Positions 58,316 to 64,000 of a stretch of DNA of 64,000 nt are shown in pieces. The position numbers and the translations under genes are program-made. Source of the stretch: a methane-oxidizing endosymbiont of Gigantopelta aegis. Lineage in GTDB: Bacteria > Pseudomonadota > Gammaproteobacteria > Methylococcales > Methylomonadaceae. Position 1 is the stretch's first letter. Each line of letters opens with the position of its first letter. Where the stretch lies: NCBI RefSeq assembly GCF_016097405.1, contig NZ_JAEHGD010000001.1, positions 257,003-321,002 of the forward strand. Reading direction: 5' to 3'. The notes beneath the pieces are model-generated. The model was not told the origin of the DNA and made no database searches. It saw only the letters and a list, made by a program, of their open reading frames with translations.

Positions 58316-58370
58316 AATACTTAAATAAGAAAAATCGCATATACTAATACACTAAAAACAGGAAGGAATT

Positions 58371-58964
58371 ATGAAAAAAATACACATCATGAAGTCTGCT
58401 TTAATTACAGTCTTAGGATTGCTGTTTTCTTCTGCTTTATGGGCCCATGGTGGTGCGGCAGGTACCGATACCGACCAATGTAAATTTGAGCTGGAAAAAG
58501 ATCATTGGATCCACTATACCGCGTATCAGCCTCAAGCCTACCCGGCAGAAGAATTTTGCGGCAATTTACCTGCTCTGAACACATTGACCCAATTGGTTTT
58601 CGATTACCAGGACATTCGCTATCGTAACCGGGCTGTTGAATTTGAAGTTACAAAAGAACCCGAAGGCACACGTGTTTTCTTCGAGCCGGCTAAAAAACAT
58701 AAATCAGGTACTGTTGTTTTATCACTCCCGAATGGCTTGCCCGAAAAAGGCAAATACTTGATCCATATTACCTTAATCAAGGATAACGGTGAGCGTTTAG
58801 ATGCTCATATGGGCTTCAAAGCCGGTTATGGCGAACAGGTCAGCACAGGTAGCTTAGGCCTTTATGCGTTAATCATTTTAGCGGGTTTATATGTCTTCTA
58901 TTTGTCAAACGAAGGATTCAAGAAAAAAGTTGATGAATTACTTGGCAAAGCTAAAGATGTTTAA
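58371..58964 (+). CDS. Exported protein with C-terminal membrane anchor, unknown function, copper-operon gene 1
   Basis: A 197-residue protein. A signal peptide (SALITVLGLLFSSALWA) gives a mature N-terminus HGGAAGTDTD, so a free His would be the first residue, as in proteins that coordinate copper through a His brace. A beta-rich domain (~30-150) follows, with two Cys (DQCKFEL and EEFCGNL) that could pair. A C-terminal membrane helix (LGLYALIILAGLYVFYL) and a short basic tail finish it. I do not recognise the family. It starts a three-gene operon of exported, C-terminally anchored proteins. An alternative start is the ATG at 58389. Confidence 0.75.
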   Translation: MKKIHIMKSALITVLGLLFSSALWAHGGAAGTDTDQCKFELEKDHWIHYTAYQPQAYPAEEFCGNLPALNTLTQLVFDYQDIRYRNRAVEFEVTKEPEGTRVFFEPAKKHKSGTVVLSLPNGLPEKGKYLIHITLIKDNGERLDAHMGFKAGYGEQVSTGSLGLYALIILAGLYVFYLSNEGFKKKVDELLGKAKDV

Positions 58965-58987
58965 CCCTTTTTGAAAAGGTAAAAAAA

Positions 58988-60736
58988 ATGCAGAAACTTT
59001 CCCTGAATTTGATTATGGGAACTGCTGTAATGCTGATGCCTTTGATGGCATCAGCTGCGGTGGATTTACCAAAGACTGTAAAAATCAATCCAGGTGTTGC
59101 TGAACCGGTTTGTGACAAAAACAACCCAGATTGGCGTAAGGCACAAGTGATTGAAGGTGTCAAAATCCAGGAATCATTGCGTTGTAGTCCTGACAACCCG
59201 GCTCAAATAGCCGCAGAGGTTAAAGGAACCAACAATATCTCCATGGAAACCCTGATGAACACCTATTTTGCCGCCGATGCAATTACCAAAAAAAATGACA
59301 TGGATGGTGACGGTGACCCCGATTTGATTATCATTCGTTTGGAAGTTGCTGAATTAAATGGGCATTCACCTGATTTTGATGGCTTAGTACCTACGTTTGA
59401 CATTGCGCCGGGTGTGCAGCCTGGCATGTGGGTGTTTGCACCAAAATCACGCGGCATGGCAACCAATAGTTTTGTTGGTACTGATGCGAATCCTCTTTTA
59501 AGAGCACCATCACCCGTCATTCGAGTTGAGCAGGGTGATATTGTCTGGATTCAATTGGAAAACAGTCATTACTTTCCACATACCATACATTTACATGGAG
59601 TCGACCACCCGTGGGTCGATAGTTCAGGCGAAGGTAATGATGGCGTTCCGCAAACCAGCGATAAATTTGTATTACCAGGGCAAAGTAAAACCTACGAAAT
59701 TCGTCCAAGACAACCTGGAACTTTTGTCTATCACTGCCATGTTCAAACGCATGTGCATTTAGCCATGGGTTTGGTCGGTATGTTCATCGTCGAAGAAAAC
59801 CGCCCTAATAACTGGGTGCAAACCTTCAATGTAGGCGCAGGGCAGGTTCGGCACCCTTCTAAAGCCGTTCTGGAAAAATATGATAGTGAATATGATTTAC
59901 ACTATCATGCAATGGATAAAGAATTAAACAATATTATCCAGAAATATAATGATCCTCGCCTGATTGCTAAAAAAATGAACCGGGAATATGATCTCACGGA
60001 TGCAACCGAAGATTATCATACGCTGAACGGCCGTTCATTCCCTTATACTTTGCGGGAATCCATGATTGTTACCGAGCCAAATCAGGACATCAAAATCCGT
60101 ATGTTTAATAGTAGCGGTGAATTATTGGCTATCCATACACACGGTCACAAAGCGACGATTACGCATTATGATGGTGTAGAACATAACCCATCGGCTCAAA
60201 TCATGCGTGATGTCTATGACTTGGCACCTGCGCAACGTAATGACCTTCATATCAGTACTAAAGATGATGGTTTACATAGTTATGGCGAAGGAGTCTGGAT
60301 TTTTCATGATCACCGCGAGAAAGGGATTACGACCGATGGTCAAAACCCCGGCGGTAATGTCAGTGCCCTCGTTTATAAAAAATATTTAAATGAACAGGGC
60401 TTGCCGAAAACAATTGGCGAAAGTATTGGCCCTTTGTTTACCAAAGCATTTTTTCAACGTAAATACCCTGTCTGGCAGGATATTGATGAATGGAATAGTT
60501 TAGGTGAAGCCGATGCTCGTGATTACACACCGCCGCCGGCAGCTATTCCTATCCCAGTTGAAGAAGGACCTAAGCCTTTAGGTGCAATGGATAATTCGAC
60601 GGCTTCTTCAGATCAGGGTGTGAGTCCTTTTATGAAGTTGGTTATCGGTATTTTGTTAGGCATTGCGGCCTATCTGCTGGTTATCAATCGTGAAAAAGTC
60701 ATGGCACTGATCTCATCATTTAAAGGAGGGAATTGA
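58988..60736 (+). CDS. Membrane-anchored multicopper oxidase, copper-operon gene 2
   Basis: The 582-residue protein has a signal peptide (LIMGTAVMLMPLMASAA), a ~150-residue N-terminal region containing an Asp-rich loop (DMDGDGDPD, possible Ca site), and two cupredoxin domains. All four HxH pairs of a trinuclear copper centre are present: HLH 201-203, HCH 249-251, HTH 383-385 and HDH 440-442. The type 1 copper set (Cys250, His255, Met260) is in the first domain; in the second, Asp441 replaces Cys. A C-terminal helix (FMKLVIGILLGIAAYLLVI) anchors it. The substrate is unknown; oxidation of a metal ion, phenolic or nitrogen compound is possible. Confidence 0.88.
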   Translation: MQKLSLNLIMGTAVMLMPLMASAAVDLPKTVKINPGVAEPVCDKNNPDWRKAQVIEGVKIQESLRCSPDNPAQIAAEVKGTNNISMETLMNTYFAADAITKKNDMDGDGDPDLIIIRLEVAELNGHSPDFDGLVPTFDIAPGVQPGMWVFAPKSRGMATNSFVGTDANPLLRAPSPVIRVEQGDIVWIQLENSHYFPHTIHLHGVDHPWVDSSGEGNDGVPQTSDKFVLPGQSKTYEIRPRQPGTFVYHCHVQTHVHLAMGLVGMFIVEENRPNNWVQTFNVGAGQVRHPSKAVLEKYDSEYDLHYHAMDKELNNIIQKYNDPRLIAKKMNREYDLTDATEDYHTLNGRSFPYTLRESMIVTEPNQDIKIRMFNSSGELLAIHTHGHKATITHYDGVEHNPSAQIMRDVYDLAPAQRNDLHISTKDDGLHSYGEGVWIFHDHREKGITTDGQNPGGNVSALVYKKYLNEQGLPKTIGESIGPLFTKAFFQRKYPVWQDIDEWNSLGEADARDYTPPPAAIPIPVEEGPKPLGAMDNSTASSDQGVSPFMKLVIGILLGIAAYLLVINREKVMALISSFKGGN

Positions 60737-60738
60737 TA

Positions 60739-61635
60739 ATGAATAAAAATTTATCAATGACAGTCCTGGCTTTGCTGATTTCCTTGTCGGCTACGGTACA
60801 TGGCAAGGAATTTATCAATCACACCAACATGATGAATCATGGCGATGGCCATATGATGGATATGGATGGCGCAATGATCATGGGCAATAATCCGGATACC
60901 TTGCCTGGCGGATGTGACAAAATATCGGCAACTAAGGAAATTACCGTTCATGCCGGTCATAAATATGCCAAAAAATTTCCGGGCCGTATCTTTGCATTTG
61001 ATCAGCAAGAATGGCAATTTAAACCGTGTACCAAACTAACGGTTCATTTCATCAATGATGATGAGATTCGTCATCAATGGATGATGCATGGTTTGCCGAA
61101 ATATTTATATCCAAAAGGTATGTTTCATCTGGAAGTGACAGGGCCGGGTGAAGTATCTGGAACCTTGATCTTTCCGCCTAATGATAAAACCTACCTCGTG
61201 CATTGTGATATTTCACAGCACATGGAAAAAGGCATGAAAGGGCAAATCAAAATTGGCAAGGGCAGTGGGGATTTACCTAGTATTCCGGGGATAACTGCTT
61301 ATGTCATTCAAGATGACTATAGTGACAGCATTCCTGAGGTAAATCCAAATCCAGCGCCATCAAGTTCGGCAACGTCTGCACAAAATGGTGCAGATAATGC
61401 TAATGGTCAAGCTAATGATTCTTTGATCTCGGGACTTACTGTGATTGGAATTGTGCTGGGCTTTGCGATGGCACCGCTGTTAGCTAAGAAATTTAAAGGC
61501 ATGTCGGCAGGGGAAATTATTGCTTATATTTTTGAGCTAGTGTCTCAAGCTTTGGGATTTGTATTCAATCTTATCGCAGGCTTGATTAAAAAGCTTACCC
61601 GTAAAAAAGCAATAGAATTGCCTCAAGACAAATAA
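60739..61635 (+). CDS. Membrane-anchored cupredoxin with His/Met-rich N-terminus, copper-operon gene 3
   Basis: A 299-residue exported protein. After the signal peptide comes a His/Met-rich segment (NMMNHGDGHMMDMDGAMIMG) suited to binding Cu(I). A cupredoxin domain follows with a full type 1 copper site: His112 in EIRHQWMMHG, Cys156, His161 and Met166 in VHCDISQHMEKGMKG. A Ser/Asn/Ala linker (~200-230) and one or two C-terminal hydrophobic segments end it. ATG 60739 follows AAAGGAGGG. It probably passes electrons to, or copper from, the oxidase upstream. The terminator after it closes the operon. Confidence 0.85.
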   Translation: MNKNLSMTVLALLISLSATVHGKEFINHTNMMNHGDGHMMDMDGAMIMGNNPDTLPGGCDKISATKEITVHAGHKYAKKFPGRIFAFDQQEWQFKPCTKLTVHFINDDEIRHQWMMHGLPKYLYPKGMFHLEVTGPGEVSGTLIFPPNDKTYLVHCDISQHMEKGMKGQIKIGKGSGDLPSIPGITAYVIQDDYSDSIPEVNPNPAPSSSATSAQNGADNANGQANDSLISGLTVIGIVLGFAMAPLLAKKFKGMSAGEIIAYIFELVSQALGFVFNLIAGLIKKLTRKKAIELPQDK

Positions 61636-61645
61636 AAGAGGTCAT

Positions 61646-61685
61646 AAATCCCCTGGGGTCTTTTTGGCCTCAGGGGATTTTTTTT
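61646..61685 (+). terminator. Rho-independent terminator after the copper operon
   Basis: AAATCCCCTG (61646-61655) and CAGGGGATTT (61671-61680) form a perfect 10-bp stem followed by a T run to 61685. It lies only 6 bases before the next ATG, so that gene must be read through from here or start from a promoter inside the cupredoxin gene. Confidence 0.88.
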
Positions 61686-61691
61686 GCAGAG

Positions 61692-62126
61692 ATGGAATTG
61701 GAATCATTCACCTTAACAGGGCTTTTTATTAGCGCCTTTATATCGTCAACGATTGCGCCGGGTGGTTCAGAGGCAGTATTGGCCTATATGGTCAGTAACA
61801 CACCGGATATATTATTCAGTTTGATTGCTATTGCAACACTAGGGAATACCTTAGGTGCATTAACGACATGGTGGCTAGGCGCCTTTGCAACAAAGAAATT
61901 TCCACCTGACAAGATATTTTCAGCAAATAAACAGAAAAGCATTGCTCTCGTGAAAAAATGGGGCGGCTGGGCTTTGTTGTTTTCATGGTTACCCGTTATT
62001 GGCGATGGCTTGTGTTTTGCAGGGGGTTGGCTCAGGCTATCCTTCATACCTGCACTATTAGCTATTCTTATCGGTAAAGCGCTGCGTTATTGGTTGGTAG
62101 CCTATTCTGTTTCCCAATTTGTATAG
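61692..62126 (+). CDS. YqaA-type small membrane protein (DedA/VTT superfamily)
   Basis: A 144-residue membrane protein. The core APGGSEAVLAYMVSNTP, TLGNTLGALTTWWLGAF and the Gly-rich WGGWALLFSWLPVIGDGLCFAGGWLRLS match the YqaA branch of the SNARE-associated/VTT (DedA-like) family, thought to act in lipid movement. The start is 6 bases from the terminator above and has only a weak ribosome binding site (GCAGAG); a later start is possible. Confidence 0.82.
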   Translation: MELESFTLTGLFISAFISSTIAPGGSEAVLAYMVSNTPDILFSLIAIATLGNTLGALTTWWLGAFATKKFPPDKIFSANKQKSIALVKKWGGWALLFSWLPVIGDGLCFAGGWLRLSFIPALLAILIGKALRYWLVAYSVSQFV

Positions 62127-62155
62127 ACTAAAAAGTAGATAATGGAGAGTAAATA

Positions 62156-62722
62156 GTGCCTAAAGCAAGCGAATTAAAACAAGGGACAGCGGTCGAGATC
62201 AATGGCGAACCGTATACAGTGAGAGCTATCGAAGTCAGAAACCCAACATCACGGGGAGCCTCAACCTTATATAAAATCCGGTTTGCGCATATGAAAACTG
62301 GCCAAAAACTCGATGAAACCTTTAAAGGCGATGATTTTCTGAAGGAAGCTGATTGTGTTCGTGTTATGGTGCAATTTTCTTATCAGGAAGGCGATACCTA
62401 TTACTTCATGAGTCAGGAAACTTACGAGCAATACAGTTTAAATGCCGATGATCTTGAAGGGCAGGTTCTTTATATTACAGAAGGACTAGAAGGTATTATT
62501 ATGTTGTTACTCGATGATGTGGCATTAGGTATTGAATTGCCAACGTCCATTGTGATGGAAGTTATTGAGACCCCACCGGCCATGAAAGGTGCCAGTGCAA
62601 CCAATCGGACCAAGCCCGCCAAATTGACGACAGGACTTGAAATTCAAGTGCCTGAATACATTGAAAGTGGGGAAATGATCAAGGTTAATTCAGATACCGG
62701 AAAATTCATGTCACGTGCCTGA
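62156..62722 (+). CDS. yeiP: Elongation factor P-like protein YeiP (EfpL)
   Basis: A 188-residue EF-P paralogue with a GTG start and a GGAGAG ribosome binding site. Features of the YeiP branch are the beta-3/beta-4 loop RNPTSRGASTLYKIRF, where EF-P has its modified Lys, and the C-terminus TTGLEIQVPEYIESGEMIKVN. The Arg in SRG replaces the EF-P Lys. It helps ribosomes pass proline-rich or other difficult stretches. It is convergent with rbgA. Confidence 0.93.
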   Translation: MPKASELKQGTAVEINGEPYTVRAIEVRNPTSRGASTLYKIRFAHMKTGQKLDETFKGDDFLKEADCVRVMVQFSYQEGDTYYFMSQETYEQYSLNADDLEGQVLYITEGLEGIIMLLLDDVALGIELPTSIVMEVIETPPAMKGASATNRTKPAKLTTGLEIQVPEYIESGEMIKVNSDTGKFMSRA

Positions 62723-62742
62723 ATATCATCACGCAGCTTATA

Positions 62743-63660
62743 TCAACGGAAGCTACGTTTTTTTTTGCGGGCGGCTTTTTTAGCTGCTTTAGCGGCACGG
62801 AGACGCTCGAGTTCAGCCTGTTCTTCGTTGACTATTTCGGGGCTTTCCCAGCTGATTTGGCCTAATTTTCCGCTACGAATTTCCTGTAACAGAATTTTAC
62901 CGGTTTTATCCATGTCGATTTGTTTACCGGTTTTCAGGCAGCCTCTTTTTTGACCAATGAGAGACATCAATTCAACTTCTGTTTCAGGTAAGTCGTCAAT
63001 TTGAAAGCGTTGTTTTAAACATTCCGGATACCGTGACAATAAATAGTCTGCGGCAAAAAAAGCCACATCATCATAATGCATGGCGGTATCTTTGATAGCG
63101 CCGGTAATCGCTAGGCGATAGCCACTATTGATATTCTCGACATTAGGCCATAACACCCCGGGGGTATCGGACAAAATAACATTTTGTCCTAAATTGATAC
63201 GTTGCTGACGTTGCGTGACGGCAGGCTCATTTCCGGTTTTTGCGATAGTTTTGCCGGCCAGAATATTGATCAGGGTAGATTTTCCAACATTGGGGATGCC
63301 CATGATCATGGTTCGAATCACGCGATTGGCAGCGACTTTGTCGGCGAGCATTTTTCGGCATAAGTCAATAATCTGTTTGATTTTTTCAGGCTGATCGGTG
63401 CGAGTGGCCAAGGTCTTGACACCCTGTTCCTGCTCCAGAAAGGTTTGCCAGCGTTCGGTCAATGCCGGATCAGCCAAATCACTTTTATTTAATATTCGAA
63501 TACACGGTGTCTCCTGTCGCAAATCGGAAAGCACCGGGTTTTGGCTGCTATACGGAATACGCGCATCGAGCACTTCAATGATTAAATCAATATGCGGCAA
63601 AGCCTCTTTAATTTCTTTGCTCGCCTTATGCATATGTCCAGGATACCAGTTTATTTTCAT
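62743..63660 (-). CDS. rbgA: Ribosome biogenesis GTPase RbgA/YlqF-like
   Basis: A 305-residue circularly permuted GTPase. G4 (LNKSDLADP) comes before G1 (MGIPNVGKSTLINILAG) and G3 (LSDTPGVLWP), as in the YlqF family. The N-terminus is INWYPGHMHKASKEIKE. The very basic tail (RAAKAAKKAARKKKRSFR) suits rRNA contact. Its Bacillus relative matures the 50S subunit. It is divergent from the rubredoxin gene. Confidence 0.93.
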   Translation of the reverse strand: MKINWYPGHMHKASKEIKEALPHIDLIIEVLDARIPYSSQNPVLSDLRQETPCIRILNKSDLADPALTERWQTFLEQEQGVKTLATRTDQPEKIKQIIDLCRKMLADKVAANRVIRTMIMGIPNVGKSTLINILAGKTIAKTGNEPAVTQRQQRINLGQNVILSDTPGVLWPNVENINSGYRLAITGAIKDTAMHYDDVAFFAADYLLSRYPECLKQRFQIDDLPETEVELMSLIGQKRGCLKTGKQIDMDKTGKILLQEIRSGKLGQISWESPEIVNEEQAELERLRAAKAAKKAARKKKRSFR

Positions 63661-63834
63661 TGGCTTGATCGTACGATAAAACAGCTATTTTAGCGTATAC
63701 TCTTCAAACAAGCTGAAATGATTATGGTGCTGAACATGCGGCACAGCAAATTTTGAGAATTATTTTAGGGTTTTTTCCAAAGCATGGATTAGGTTAGAAT
63801 CTAGGCTCTTTTACATCAATCACGAGGAATCAAA

Positions 63835-63999
63835 ATGGCACGATATAAATGTAAAACCTGTGGTCATATTTATGATGAAGAAAAAGGTGATCCAAAATCA
63901 GGTATTGCTCCGGGTACAAAATGGGAAGATTTGCCAGACGATTGGGAATGCCCGGCTTGCGGCGCAGCAAAAGTGATGTTTACGAAAATGCGCGATTAG
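63835..63999 (+). CDS. Rubredoxin
   Basis: A 54-residue one-iron electron carrier. Cys6-Cys9 ([13 protein letters not shown]) and Cys39-Cys42 ([10 protein letters not shown]) hold Fe(Cys)4. The start at 63835 has the ribosome binding site CACGAGGAA. The small size and central [15 protein letters not shown] are classic. It likely serves a hydroxylase, alkane or peroxide reductase elsewhere. The gene ends one base before the window edge; a partner reductase may be beyond. Confidence 0.95.
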   Translation: MARYKCKTCGHIYDEEKGDPKSGIAPGTKWEDLPDDWECPACGAAKVMFTKMRD

Positions 64000-64000
64000 C

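Noticed and set aside
58371-61635. Copper operon as a nitrite reductase (nirK) system
   Set aside because: The oxidase has four HxH pairs and an HCH motif, which fit a trinuclear oxidase, not the type 2 site of NirK.

Overview
The window is a chromosomal segment of a gammaproteobacterium. Supporting markers are the ffs/dnaX-ybaB-recR block, tig-clpP-clpX-lon-hupB-ppiD, RF3, the YeiP-type EF-P paralogue and ComEC. A membrane-tethered copper-protein operon, a rubredoxin and an MTA-salvage operon would fit a Methylococcales-type methanotroph, but no methane-oxidation gene is present, so that assignment is only an inference.

Layout. (1) 0-8.3 kb is a damaged accessory region. It holds part of an aryl-polyene-type pigment cluster (chain-length-factor-like ketosynthase, acyltransferase, two ACPs, membrane protein, ligase-dehydratase fusion, glycosyltransferase), then cysC, a DHH phosphoesterase, a manC stub, a rearranged insertion sequence and a beheaded PepSY gene. 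Most of these genes carry single-base frameshifts in homopolymers. (2) 8.3-18.1 kb is intact housekeeping: a PhoP/PhoQ-like pair, 4.5S RNA, dnaX-ybaB-recR, a HIT protein, cvfB, parC, DUF445 and an esterase. (3) 18.5-26.8 kb contains MTA salvage (mtnP-apt-mtnA) running straight into dTDP-rhamnose synthesis (rmlACDB), an initiating sugar-phosphate transferase and a membrane 4,6-dehydratase. (4) 27-34.8 kb holds prfC, two poorly known reverse-strand genes, a MIF-family tautomerase, DUF2062, comEC and tRNA-Leu. (5) 35-44.9 kb is the proteostasis cluster tig-clpP-clpX-lon-hupB-tRNA-Val-tRNA-Asp-ppiD, with an IS5-like element between lon and hupB. (6) 45-58.1 kb is one chemotaxis operon (cheY-cheA-cheW-aer/mcp-cheW-STAS-cheR-cheD-cheB-mcp) with three independent lesions: cheY has an internal deletion and frameshifts, an Aer-like receptor is split by an IS630 element, and cheD is split by an IS5-like element. 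Removing either element plus one TA copy restores an open frame. (7) 58.3-62.1 kb is a putative envelope copper system of three exported proteins, each with a C-terminal membrane anchor, followed by a YqaA-type membrane protein. (8) The window ends with yeiP, rbgA (reverse) and a rubredoxin.

The indels cluster strongly. About a dozen fall in 0.1-7.2 kb, while roughly 50 kb of other genes is clean apart from cheY and the transposases. This suggests either real decay of dispensable loci or locally poor sequence; reads would decide.
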